A program made the position numbers and the translations under genes. The notes under the pieces are model-generated. The model saw only the letters and a list, made by a program, of their open reading frames with translations. It searched no databases and was not told the DNA's origin. A stretch of DNA of 37,734 bases, taken from positions 1-37,734 of the forward strand of contig JAHHSJ010000014.1 in NCBI GenBank assembly GCA_020025295.1, given 5' to 3'. The DNA is from Oscillospiraceae bacterium (GTDB lineage: Bacteria > Bacillota > Clostridia > Oscillospirales > Oscillospiraceae). Of the stretch, positions 14,897 through 23,360 are shown in pieces. Each line of letters begins with the position of its first letter. Position 1 is the stretch's first letter.

Positions 14897-16770
14897 TGGA
14901 GGAAACGAAAGAAAAAGTCAGCATCCGTCGCGCCATGTCCGTTCACATCCGCGCACTGAAAGAACTGTACCATCTCAGCCCTCGGTACTTCCAAATCAGC
15001 ACCATATCCGCCCTTTTTTCGGCTACCTTTCCCTATGTCACCGTGTTCTTCTCCGCCCGAATTTTGGCAGAGCTGGCAACACTGCGCCGCACCGAGGTAT
15101 TGTGGAAATGGGTGGTCATTGGAGTCCTTTGCACTGGAATTCTCGGAATTTTGAAGGCCATTCTGGAACAGCGCAAGTACACGCTGGATCAAGATCTCAC
15201 TCTCCGAAAAGACCATCTCTTTACTCAAAAAATGTTTTCCATGGATTATGCCGACATGGACAAACAGCAAACCCATGATCTCCGCGCACAGATCCGACAA
15301 AACGAAAACTGGGCCGGATTTGGCTTCTTAAAAATTCAGAACTTCTATACGGAGTTTCTGGAAAACAGCATTGGTATTCTGAGCGGCATTGCACTGACCG
15401 TGGAGCTCTTTACCTCCCCGGTTCCCGCTTCTGCCGGCGTGTTTACCGTTCTGAATCACCCGATCTTTGTTGTAGTTCTGGCTGCACTCATGATCCTGGT
15501 TAGCTTGCTTGCCGGCAGTCTTTCCTCTAAAGCGTTCGCCTATTGGGGACAGCAATCGGATGAAGCCACCATGGGCAACCGTTTTCTCGATCACTTTTGC
15601 TTTACCGGAATCGCCAGAAATCGCAGAATGGATATGAGAATGTATCATCAGCAGCGGCTCATGGATGCGTATTCCGAGCGCAGCGTCGTTTTTGGCGTAA
15701 ATGGAGTCTTTGCCAAGCTGGCCAAAGGGCGCATGGGATTGTGCTCTGGTTTGAGTGTCGGTGTGACCGTACTTCTGACCGGCTGCATCTATGTATTTAC
15801 CTGCCTGAAGGCTTGGTGCGGCGCCTTTGATGTTGGCAGTGTCACTCAGTACATCGGCGCTTCAACGGCACTGGCCAATAATGTTTATGAGATGACCTCT
15901 CTTCTGGGTGAACTCAAAACCCACACCATTTATATGGAAAAGGTGTTAGCATTTCTGGACATTCCCAACTCCATGTATCAGGGCAGCCTGACCACCGAAA
16001 AACGGTCTGATCGTCAGTACGAAGTGGAATTTAAGGATGTTTCTTTTCGCTATCCCGGTTCGGAGCACTGGGCACTCAGGCATATATCCATGAAGTTCAA
16101 GATTGGCAAGCGTCTGGCCATCGTGGGTGAAAACGGCTCCGGCAAGACCACCTTCATCAAGCTGCTCTGCCGTCTGTACGATCCTCAGGAAGGTGAAATT
16201 CTGCTCAACGGCATCAACATCCGCAAGTACAACTACCGTGACTACATGGCCATTTTCTCCGTGGTCTTTCAGGATTTCCAGCTCATTTCCCAATCCTTGG
16301 GTTCCAATGTCGCCGGCAATCGGAACTATGACCGGGAAAAGGTACGCAAGGCGCTGATTGATGCCGGCTTTGAAGAGCGGCTCAACGCCATGCCAAACGG
16401 TCTGGACACCCTGCTCTACAAGGACTTTGGCGAGGACGGCGTGGATGTTTCCGGCGGCGAGGCTCAGAAAATCGCCATCGCTCGGGCACTCTACAAGGAT
16501 GCCCCATTCATTATTCTGGATGAACCGACGGCTGCTCTGGACCCCATCGCCGAGGCCGAGATTTACGCCAAGTTCAACGAAATCTCCGGCGACCGAACCG
16601 CCATCTACATCAGCCACCGGCTGTCCTCCTGTAAGTTCTGTGATGAAATCGCAGTTTTTCAGGATGGAACTGTGGTTCAGAAGGGCAGACATGAACAGCT
16701 GCTCTCGGACACGGACGGAAAATACGCGCAGCTCTGGAACGCTCAGGCGCAGTATTATACAAACGAATAA
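14896..16770 (+). CDS. ABC exporter half-transporter, second of pair
   Basis: This 624 aa half-exporter has the same architecture as its neighbour: membrane helices in about residues 30-350, then Walker A VGENGSGKTTFIKL, Q-loop SVVFQDFQLIS, signature VSGGEAQKIAI, Walker B FIILDEPTAALDP and H-loop YISHRL. Both ATP sites look competent, unlike many heterodimeric exporters with one degenerate site. The membrane part has a predicted extracytoplasmic insertion around PVPASAGVFTVLNHP. It is translationally coupled to the preceding gene and ends at a strong terminator. Confidence 0.92.
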   Translation: MEETKEKVSIRRAMSVHIRALKELYHLSPRYFQISTISALFSATFPYVTVFFSARILAELATLRRTEVLWKWVVIGVLCTGILGILKAILEQRKYTLDQDLTLRKDHLFTQKMFSMDYADMDKQQTHDLRAQIRQNENWAGFGFLKIQNFYTEFLENSIGILSGIALTVELFTSPVPASAGVFTVLNHPIFVVVLAALMILVSLLAGSLSSKAFAYWGQQSDEATMGNRFLDHFCFTGIARNRRMDMRMYHQQRLMDAYSERSVVFGVNGVFAKLAKGRMGLCSGLSVGVTVLLTGCIYVFTCLKAWCGAFDVGSVTQYIGASTALANNVYEMTSLLGELKTHTIYMEKVLAFLDIPNSMYQGSLTTEKRSDRQYEVEFKDVSFRYPGSEHWALRHISMKFKIGKRLAIVGENGSGKTTFIKLLCRLYDPQEGEILLNGINIRKYNYRDYMAIFSVVFQDFQLISQSLGSNVAGNRNYDREKVRKALIDAGFEERLNAMPNGLDTLLYKDFGEDGVDVSGGEAQKIAIARALYKDAPFIILDEPTAALDPIAEAEIYAKFNEISGDRTAIYISHRLSSCKFCDEIAVFQDGTVVQKGRHEQLLSDTDGKYAQLWNAQAQYYTNE

Positions 16771-16784
16771 CAACTGCTTTTAGC

Positions 16785-16818
16785 GCCCCCGGCGATTTAT
16801 CGCCGGGGGCATTTTATT
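16785..16818 (+). terminator. Rho-independent terminator of the ABC operon
   Basis: GCCCCCGGCGA / TCGCCGGGGGC perfect 11 bp stem, TTTA loop, then ATTTTATTT. Confidence 0.93.
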
Positions 16819-17113
16819 TCCATTTCGTCTTATGTTTTCCACTTCAATCTTTCTGTTCCATTTTTGGAACAGTTAAACCGCGTATGGAATTTTCATCTTT
16901 TCTGTTCCGTTTTTACATTATGGCATCATGTTTGAAACGCATTATTTCACGCTTCTTAAGAATTCTATTTTGACAAATCCTTTAGTTCTAAGTCAGTTTT
17001 CAGTAATATTTGATGTATTTTCGTATCTTTTTCTCAAGAAGTACAATTATAGCTAACATTTTATGCGTAGTAATTAGACGCAAAATCTTAAAAAACCTGT
17101 TCCATTGAATCAG
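16819..17113. other. AT-rich intergenic region with repeated TGTTCC half-sites
   Basis: No credible gene is seen. The region is much more AT-rich than its neighbours. TGTTCC occurs at 16854, 16903 and 17098 and its complement GGAACA at 16866. Two further copies lie around the downstream promoter (TGTTCC at 17142, GGAACA at 17173). The first two copies sit in a near-identical context, TTTCTGTTCCrTTTTT, about 50 bp apart. Confidence 0.6.
16854..16871. repeat. inverted repeat TGTTCCA-TTTT-TGGAACA
   Basis: Perfect 7 bp inverted repeat with a 4-base spacer, 260 bp upstream of the AEP promoter. It could be a regulator-binding dyad; the stem is too short for a convincing terminator. Confidence 0.6.
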
Positions 17114-17142
17114 TTGACATTTTCCTTTTGGTGTATTATGAT
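17114..17142 (+). promoter_or_regulatory. promoter of the phosphonate (AEP) operon
   Basis: TTGACA (17114-17119), 17 bp spacer, TATGAT (17137-17142). TGTTCC half-sites lie just before the -35 (17098) and directly at the end of the -10 (17142). It leaves a leader of about 120 bases before the first gene. Confidence 0.7.
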
Positions 17143-17269
17143 GTTCCCACATAATCATTAGATCAAGATTATGGAACATAGAATGCATTATTAGAACCAG
17201 CCGTATAAATATATGCCGTTCATTTTATCTAACAAGTATCTTATTATGAACAGCCAGAAGGAGTTTACT

Positions 17270-18430
17270 ATGTTTGATTTAAAAACCATCGCATCGCTGG
17301 GCATCCGCAGGAATATTCTGCTCAATCCGGGCCCCTCTACTACCACTGACACAGTAAAGATGGCACAGGTTGTGCCGGACATCTGCCCCCGAGAAAAGGA
17401 ATTCGCTTCTATGATGAAGGAACTCCGCTCCGATTTGGTCAAGATTGTCCACGGTGATCTAGAGAAATACACCTCCGTCCTGTTTTGTGGTTCCGGAACT
17501 CTCAACATCGATGTGTGCATCAATTCCCTGCTTCCCGAGGGCAAGCGGATTCTGATTGTGAACAACGGCGCATACAGCTCCCGTGCCGCAGAAATCTGTC
17601 AGTATTACGGTCTTCCCTTCCTGGACCTGAAATTCCCCGAAAACGAGCAGCCCGATTTGAGCAAAGTGGAAGCCGCTTTGAAGCAGCACCCTGATATTGC
17701 CTTGGTGCACACCACTCATCATGAAACCGGAACCGGCATCTTGAATCCCATCCGTGAAATCGGCGCACTGGCACACAAGTATGGCGCCGTGTTCACCGTT
17801 GACACCACCTCTTCTCTCGCCATGCGTCCCATCGACATCGAAAAGGACAACATTGATTTCTGCATGGCTTCCGCCCAGAAGGGTCTGATGGCAATGACCG
17901 GCTTGTCCTTTATCATCGGCAACCGCTCCATCATCGAGGCATCCGCTCACTATCCCAAGCGTTCTTACTACTGTAACCTGTTTTTGCAGTACGATTTCTT
18001 TGAAAAAACCGGGCAGATGCACTTTACTCCCCCGGTGCAGACCATCTACGCCGCCCGGCAGGCGCTGAACGAATACTTCGCAGAGGGCGAGGATGCAAAG
18101 TGGGCACGCCACACCCGAGTGTTTAACGCCATCCACGAGGAATTGGATCAGCTGGGCTTCCGAGATTACATCCAGCGTGACCTGCAATCCGGTCTGGTGG
18201 TTTCCGTCCTGTATCCGGATGACCCCAACTGGGATTTCGAAAAAATCCACGATTACTGCTATCAGCGCGGCTTTACCATCTATCCCGGTAAAATTTCCCA
18301 CACCGACACCTTCCGTCTGTGCGCACTGGGTGCCATTGATGCGCCGGACATCCACGACTTCTTCCGGGTGTTCCGTGAGGCTCTGGGCGAGCTCCATGTG
18401 ACCACTCCGATCATTTATAAGGAGAACTGA
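17270..18430 (+). CDS. phnW: 2-aminoethylphosphonate-pyruvate transaminase
   Basis: The 386 aa PLP enzyme shows the family start LLNPGPSTTTDTVKMAQVVPDICPREKEF and the PLP lysine K204 in ASAQKGLMAM, with CGSGTLNIDV binding the cofactor phosphate and FTVDTTSSLAM carrying the aspartate. It interconverts phosphonoacetaldehyde and 2-aminoethylphosphonate. Beside PEP mutase and phosphonopyruvate decarboxylase it should run in the biosynthetic direction, making AEP. ATG 17270 has AAGGAG six bases upstream; the frame opens at 17213 but without a ribosome site. The next gene starts 2 bp after the stop. Confidence 0.95.
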   Translation: MFDLKTIASLGIRRNILLNPGPSTTTDTVKMAQVVPDICPREKEFASMMKELRSDLVKIVHGDLEKYTSVLFCGSGTLNIDVCINSLLPEGKRILIVNNGAYSSRAAEICQYYGLPFLDLKFPENEQPDLSKVEAALKQHPDIALVHTTHHETGTGILNPIREIGALAHKYGAVFTVDTTSSLAMRPIDIEKDNIDFCMASAQKGLMAMTGLSFIIGNRSIIEASAHYPKRSYYCNLFLQYDFFEKTGQMHFTPPVQTIYAARQALNEYFAEGEDAKWARHTRVFNAIHEELDQLGFRDYIQRDLQSGLVVSVLYPDDPNWDFEKIHDYCYQRGFTIYPGKISHTDTFRLCALGAIDAPDIHDFFRVFREALGELHVTTPIIYKEN

Positions 18431-18432
18431 AC

Positions 18433-19743
18433 ATGAGTAACGAAACAAAAACGGTATATACCTGCTTCTGCACAGATGTGATTCACGAGGGCCATCGCAA
18501 CATTATTCGGGAAGCGCAAAAATACGGCCGTGTGGTTGTGGGCGCCATGTCCGATCAGGCATCCATCCGGTATAACCGTTTCCCCACCATTTCTCTGGAA
18601 GAACGCATGAACCTCTACCGCTCCATTCCCGGTGTGGATTCGGTAATTATTCAGAATTCTATCCACTATGATGACATAATCACCCAACTGCATCCGGACT
18701 ATGTGGTGCACGGTGACAACTGGAGCACCGGTCCGGAACGCTCCATTCGGGAACGACTTTTACACACCCTGTGTAAAAATGGGGGTGAATTGATTGAAGT
18801 GCCCTACACCCGTACACCGGAAGTCAAGCAGGAAGAAAAACAGCACATCGAAAAGCTGGGTATGCCGGAATTCCGCCGCAAAAAGCTGAAGCAGCTGATT
18901 AAAATCTGTCCCATTGTCAAAGCACTCGAAGTTCACAGTGGACTTACCGGTCTGATTGCCGAAAAGACCGTAGTGGAGCGCGAGGGTAAGCTGGATCAGT
19001 TCGACGCAATGTGGATTTCCTCTCTCTGCGATTCCACCGCAAAAGGAAAACCCGACATTGAACTGGTGGACATGACTTCCCGGTTCCGCACGATCGACGA
19101 TGTAATGGAAGTCACTACCAAGCCTATCATCTTCGATGGTGACACCGGTGGTCTCACCGAACACTTTGTCTACACCGTCCGCTCGTTGGAACGCATGGGC
19201 GTTTCCGCTGTGATTATCGAGGACAAAACCGGTCTGAAAAAGAACAGCCTGTTCGGCAACGAAGTACCTCAGACTCAGGACAGCATTGAGCATTTCTGCG
19301 CTAAAATCTCCGCCGGCAAAGAGGTGCAGCTAACTGAGGACTTCATGATTATTGCCCGGATCGAGAGTCTGATTCTGGAGCAGGGCATGGAGGATGCACT
19401 GACCCGTGCCAAGGCTTACATCAACGCCGGTGCAGACGCCATTATGATTCACAGCCGCAAGAAGGACCCGGCAGAAATTCTGGAATTCTGCGACCGCTTC
19501 CGCGCCTTTGATCTTACGACTCCCATCGTGGTTGTCCCCTCTTCCTTTAACTCCATCACCGAAGAAGAACTCGCTGCCCACGGCGTCAATATTGTGATCT
19601 ATGCCAATCAGCTGACCCGCAGCGCCTTCCCCGCCATGCAGCAAACGGCACAGGACATTCTCCGCTATCACCGTGCCAAGGAAGTGGATGACCGACTGAT
19701 GCCTATCAAGGAAATTATCACCCTGATTGACGAAATCAACTGA
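18433..19743 (+). CDS. PEP mutase with N-terminal cytidylyltransferase-like domain
   Basis: This 436 aa two-domain protein joins a HxGH nucleotidyltransferase-like domain (about 1-135, HEGH at residues 18-21, VVHGDNW near 99) to phosphoenolpyruvate phosphomutase (about 150-436). The mutase signature EDKTGLKKNS at residues 263-272 contains the catalytic EDK...NS that makes the C-P bond, turning PEP into phosphonopyruvate. In relatives the N-domain is thought to activate a phosphonate with CTP. Here the segment after VPYT reads RTPEVKQ (residues 127-133) where such domains normally carry an ISST/ISTT motif, so CTP activity is uncertain. It is the middle gene of the AEP operon. Confidence 0.94.
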   Translation: MSNETKTVYTCFCTDVIHEGHRNIIREAQKYGRVVVGAMSDQASIRYNRFPTISLEERMNLYRSIPGVDSVIIQNSIHYDDIITQLHPDYVVHGDNWSTGPERSIRERLLHTLCKNGGELIEVPYTRTPEVKQEEKQHIEKLGMPEFRRKKLKQLIKICPIVKALEVHSGLTGLIAEKTVVEREGKLDQFDAMWISSLCDSTAKGKPDIELVDMTSRFRTIDDVMEVTTKPIIFDGDTGGLTEHFVYTVRSLERMGVSAVIIEDKTGLKKNSLFGNEVPQTQDSIEHFCAKISAGKEVQLTEDFMIIARIESLILEQGMEDALTRAKAYINAGADAIMIHSRKKDPAEILEFCDRFRAFDLTTPIVVVPSSFNSITEEELAAHGVNIVIYANQLTRSAFPAMQQTAQDILRYHRAKEVDDRLMPIKEIITLIDEIN

Positions 19744-19755
19744 CGAGGTACCTAT

Positions 19756-20874
19756 ATGAAAGTCGAAGCACTACTGAACCTGATCGGTTCCGAATTCTAC
19801 ACCGGTGTTCCGGATTCCCAGTTAAAAGCTCTGTGTAACTATCTGATTTACACTTATGGCACCGACCCCACCCACCACATCATTGCCGCCAATGAGGGAA
19901 ACTGCACCGCTCTGGCTGCCGGTTATCATCTGGCCACCGGAAAGATCCCTGTGGTTTATCTGCAGAACAGCGGCGAAGGCAACATCATCAACCCGGTAGC
20001 ATCCCTGCTCAACGACAAGGTCTATGCCATTCCCACGGTCTTTATTGTCGGCTGGCGCGGTGAACCCGGTGTTCACGATGAACCTCAGCATATTTATCAG
20101 GGCGAAGTCACGCTGAAGCTGCTGGAAGATATGGACATCGCCGCATTTGTCATCAGCAAGGACACCACGGAGCACGAAGTGGCTGCTGTAATGGAACAGT
20201 ACCGCACTTTGCTCGCTCAGGGAAAATCTGTGGCCTTTGTCGTACGCAAGGGCGGTCTGAGCTTTAACGAGCCGGTAACCTATCACAACAACAACCAGAT
20301 GAAACGAGAAGAAATCATCCGGCACATTCTGTCCGTCTCTCAGGACGAGCCCATTATCTCCACCACCGGAAAAGCCTCCAGAGAGCTGTTCGAACTACGG
20401 GAACAGCGCGGCGAAGATCACCGAAGGGATTTCCTCACTGTGGGTTCCATGGGACACAGTTCCTCCATCACGCTCGGAGCAGCATTACAGATGCCGCACA
20501 AAAGATTCTGGTGCATTGACGGCGACGGTGCTGCTCTGATGCACATGGGTGCAATGGCGGTAATTGGCAGTACTCAGCCTAAGAACTTCATTCACATTGT
20601 CATCAACAACGGCGCCCATGAAACAGTCGGCGGTATGCCTACGGCTGCTGCTCAAATTGATCTCTGCCAAATCGCTCGCGCCTGCGGTTATCATCAGGTC
20701 GGTCATGCAGAGGATTTTGACGCTCTGGACGAGCTGCTTCATTCCGCAAAACAGGCCGAAGGCCCCTGCTTCATTGAAGTCACCTGCGCCATCGGCGCCA
20801 GGGAGGATCTGGGGCGGCCTACCATTTCCGCATTGGACTGCAAAAAGAACTTTATGAGGTTCTTGCAGGAATAA
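19756..20874 (+). CDS. phosphonopyruvate decarboxylase
   Basis: The 372 aa thiamine-diphosphate enzyme decarboxylates phosphonopyruvate to phosphonoacetaldehyde, the step that drives the unfavourable PEP mutase reaction forward. Family features: FYTGVPDSQLKALCNY at the start, AANEGNCTALAAGYHLATG with the cofactor-activating glutamate, the WRGEPGVHDEPQH loop, and the ThDP/Mg motif from IDGDGAALMHMG (about 254) to NNGAHETVGG. GAGGTACCTAT precedes ATG 19756. It is the last gene of the operon; no head-group transferase or phosphonate-modifying gene follows. Confidence 0.95.
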   Translation: MKVEALLNLIGSEFYTGVPDSQLKALCNYLIYTYGTDPTHHIIAANEGNCTALAAGYHLATGKIPVVYLQNSGEGNIINPVASLLNDKVYAIPTVFIVGWRGEPGVHDEPQHIYQGEVTLKLLEDMDIAAFVISKDTTEHEVAAVMEQYRTLLAQGKSVAFVVRKGGLSFNEPVTYHNNNQMKREEIIRHILSVSQDEPIISTTGKASRELFELREQRGEDHRRDFLTVGSMGHSSSITLGAALQMPHKRFWCIDGDGAALMHMGAMAVIGSTQPKNFIHIVINNGAHETVGGMPTAAAQIDLCQIARACGYHQVGHAEDFDALDELLHSAKQAEGPCFIEVTCAIGAREDLGRPTISALDCKKNFMRFLQE

Positions 20875-20888
20875 CCATCCATTAAGAA

Positions 20889-20929
20889 CAGAGCCGAAGA
20901 TGGTGCATCCATCTTCGGCTCTGTTTTCA
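20889..20929 (+). terminator. Rho-independent terminator of the AEP operon
   Basis: ACAGAGCCGAAGATGG / CCATCTTCGGCTCTGT perfect 16 bp stem, loop TGCAT, then TTTTC. Confidence 0.92.
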
Positions 20930-21074
20930 TGCATTCGAGCAGTAGATTCAGGCAAAATCAGCGTTTTCCCGATACCGTCCGAATTCTTTTCCGGGTTGAA
21001 GCTTTTTTACTTCTAAATTTGTGTTCATTCCCGTAGTTTCACTTTTTTATGACCATATCCAAAGATGTTCTCAT

Positions 21075-21102
21075 TTGACGCACGAAATGTGAATGCTATA
21101 AT
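21075..21102 (+). promoter_or_regulatory. promoter of the flavoenzyme gene
   Basis: TTGACG (21075-21080), 16 bp, extended -10 TGCTATAAT ending at 21102. Its position rules out the more upstream ATG at 21065 as start. The preceding 20930-21074 holds nothing recognisable. Confidence 0.8.
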
Positions 21103-21154
21103 AGAATTGCAATGCTCCATTGTAAAACAAATACAATCGGAAATGAGTGATGTT

Positions 21155-23209
21155 ATGAATCCCAAGTATGAGGCGTTGTTTACCCCTTGGAACATCGGCA
21201 ATGTGACCATCAAGAACCGCATTGTCCTCTGCCCCATGGGCGGCACTTCCCTGTTCGGATGGATGGAACCCAGTCATTTCGATCAGGAGGCAGCGGATTT
21301 CTTCCTTGAAAAAGCAAAGAACAACGTTGGACTGATTATTCCCGGAATCGCTCCCATCCGAGACACTTACTTCGGCAAGTGGCTTTGGCAGGGTGAAAAG
21401 AAGTTTGACCAGCTGAAGGATTATATGGTCGAAATTCACAAGACCGGGGCCAAGCTGTTTGTCCAGCTGACCGCCGGAATGGGGCGTTCCTTCGCTATCC
21501 CAGATCCTCTTGTGAAGATTCACAACAACCCCATACTGCGCACGCTGGCAAAGCCCATTATGGATGTCCCCTATCTCAGCGCCAGCCCCAGCGAACTCCC
21601 CTCCCGTTGGAGCGATAAGGTGACTACTCGTGCCCTCACCGTGAAAGAAATCGAGGAAATGGTGGACGCCTTTGCTAAGACCGCCGCACTCCTGAAAAAG
21701 GCCGGTGTAGATGGCGTTGAGGTTCATGCGGTTCACGAAGGCTATCTACTGGATCAGTTCACTTTGCAGTACACTAACAAGCGCACCGACGAGTATGGCG
21801 GCAGTTTTGAAAACCGCTACCGCTTCCCGGTTGCAATTGTGAAAGCAATCAAGGCTGCCTGCGGTGAAGATTTCCCTGTTTCGCTTCGTTACAGCGTGGA
21901 GTCCAAGGTCAAGGATTTCTGCTACGGTGCAATGCCCGGTGAGGACTACAAGGAAATCGGTCGTGACATGGCAGAAAGCGAAAAGGCAGCAAAATATTTG
22001 CAGGATGCCGGCTACGATATGCTGAACGCCGACAACGGAACCTATGACTCCTGGTACTGGGCGCACCCTCCGATGTATATGCCGCAAAACTGCAATTTGG
22101 ACGATGTAGCACACCTCAAGCAGTTTGTAGACATTCCCGTGGTTTGCGCCGGTCGTATGGAGCCGGATGTGGGCGCTCAGGCCATTGTCGAAGGCCGCAT
22201 CGACGCCATGGGTGTGGCTCGTCAGTTTCTGGCCGACTCCGAATGGGTCACCAAGCTGCTGGAGGACCGTTTGGAGGACATCCGCCCCTGCATTTGCTGC
22301 CACAACGGCTGCTTCAACATGGCCCACTACGAAGGCGTCGCCAATGCCCAAACCATTCAGGACGCCAGCCACATGGCTCGCTGTGCATTGAATCCGCCGG
22401 TGATGCAATCCAGAAAATACAAACTCACCCCGGCAAAGCGGATCAAGCAGATCGCCATTGTAGGTGGCGGCATCGGTGGTATGGAAGCCGCAATTGTATG
22501 CGCTAAGCGTGGTCACAAGGTGGCACTCTACGAAAAGAGCGACTGTTTAGGCGGCGTGTTTATTGCCGCTGCCGCCCCCTCTTTCAAAGAAAAGGATCGA
22601 GACCTTATTGCATGGTATCGTCGTGAAATCCAGAAATACCCCATTGACATTCATCTGAACACGGAGGTCTCCGATGTGGACACCCTCCACGCCGATGAAG
22701 TGATTGTCGCCACCGGTGCAGTTGCTAACCGTCTGCCGGTCAAAGGCAGCGAGCGTGCCATTCAGGCAGTGGATTACCTACTGGGCAAGCACGAGGTGGG
22801 GCAGCAGGTGGTCATTGTCGGTGGCGGTCTTACCGGTTGTGAAATCGCATACGACCTATACCTCCATGGTAAGAAGCCCGTCATCATAGAAATGTTGAAC
22901 GATTTGATCGTGTCCAACACCATCTGTCTGGCAAACTCCAGCTATCTCCGTGATTTCTTCAAGACAAATCAGGTTCCGGTTCACTTGGAAACCAAGCTCA
23001 TTGAGGTTACCGAGGACGGCGTTCTTGTCGCCGACAAGAACGGCAAGCAGTTCCAAATCCCTGCCGACAGTGTCATCCTGTCCGTCGGCTACAAACCTGC
23101 TCCTCTCGCCCCCAAGAGCAAGCATATCCATGTGATTGGTGACGCTTCCCATGTGGGCAGCCTACGCACGGTGATCTGGCAGGCATGGGATGTCTGCATG
23201 AAGCTTTAA
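21155..23209 (+). CDS. 2-enoate reductase/BaiH-like Fe-S flavoenzyme
   Basis: This 684 aa protein has the modular build of the 2,4-dienoyl-CoA reductase/2-enoate reductase group. An old-yellow-enzyme TIM barrel (about 1-370, NPKYEALFTPWNIGNVTIKNRIV, HAVHEGYLLDQF, NKRTDEYGGSFENR) binds FMN. Cysteines C379, C382, C386 (CICCHNGC) and C410 would hold a [4Fe-4S] cluster. FAD (IVGGGIGGMEAA) and NAD(P)H (IVGGGLTGCEIA) domains follow. It should reduce an activated C=C bond with NAD(P)H; the substrate (cinnamate-like acid, bile acid, dienoyl-CoA) is unknown. ATG 21155 is chosen because the promoter overlaps earlier codons; ATG 21143 is possible. Monocistronic. Confidence 0.88.
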   Translation: MNPKYEALFTPWNIGNVTIKNRIVLCPMGGTSLFGWMEPSHFDQEAADFFLEKAKNNVGLIIPGIAPIRDTYFGKWLWQGEKKFDQLKDYMVEIHKTGAKLFVQLTAGMGRSFAIPDPLVKIHNNPILRTLAKPIMDVPYLSASPSELPSRWSDKVTTRALTVKEIEEMVDAFAKTAALLKKAGVDGVEVHAVHEGYLLDQFTLQYTNKRTDEYGGSFENRYRFPVAIVKAIKAACGEDFPVSLRYSVESKVKDFCYGAMPGEDYKEIGRDMAESEKAAKYLQDAGYDMLNADNGTYDSWYWAHPPMYMPQNCNLDDVAHLKQFVDIPVVCAGRMEPDVGAQAIVEGRIDAMGVARQFLADSEWVTKLLEDRLEDIRPCICCHNGCFNMAHYEGVANAQTIQDASHMARCALNPPVMQSRKYKLTPAKRIKQIAIVGGGIGGMEAAIVCAKRGHKVALYEKSDCLGGVFIAAAAPSFKEKDRDLIAWYRREIQKYPIDIHLNTEVSDVDTLHADEVIVATGAVANRLPVKGSERAIQAVDYLLGKHEVGQQVVIVGGGLTGCEIAYDLYLHGKKPVIIEMLNDLIVSNTICLANSSYLRDFFKTNQVPVHLETKLIEVTEDGVLVADKNGKQFQIPADSVILSVGYKPAPLAPKSKHIHVIGDASHVGSLRTVIWQAWDVCMKL

Positions 23210-23318
23210 TCTTCACCTACCCACTCTACACAGATGATATAATTCCGGTTCAAGTCTAAAATCAGACGGTATAATTTGCATAGACTGGTCTTTTCCATTC
23301 AGGCACCAGGCAACCAGC

Positions 23319-23355
23319 AAAAAAGTCCCCGAACAAGCTTTGTTCGGGGACTTTC
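23319..23355 (-). terminator. Rho-independent terminator of the Na/Pi gene
   Basis: On the minus strand AAGTCCCCGAACA / TGTTCGGGGACTT form a long stem closed by a short loop, then TTTTTTGC. It lies 5 bp after the stop codon. The plus side has a weaker T-tract and may also stop the flavoenzyme mRNA. Confidence 0.9.
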
Positions 23356-23360
23356 CATAT

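Noticed and set aside
11604..16770. Possible RiPP or bacteriocin cluster around the LytTR, kinase and ABC genes
   Set aside because: No small precursor gene with a leader was found near them, no maturation enzyme is encoded, and the exporters have no C39 peptidase domain. Export or defence remains the safer reading.
17000..17188. 62-codon minus-strand frame in the AT-rich leader of the AEP operon
   Set aside because: No Shine-Dalgarno sequence, overlaps the promoter and looks like chance AT-rich coding.
23240..23355. Possible small RNA on the plus strand ending at the terminator hairpin
   Set aside because: A TATAAT-like box lies near 23269, but there is no convincing -35 box and the T-tract on this strand is weak; evidence is too thin to list.
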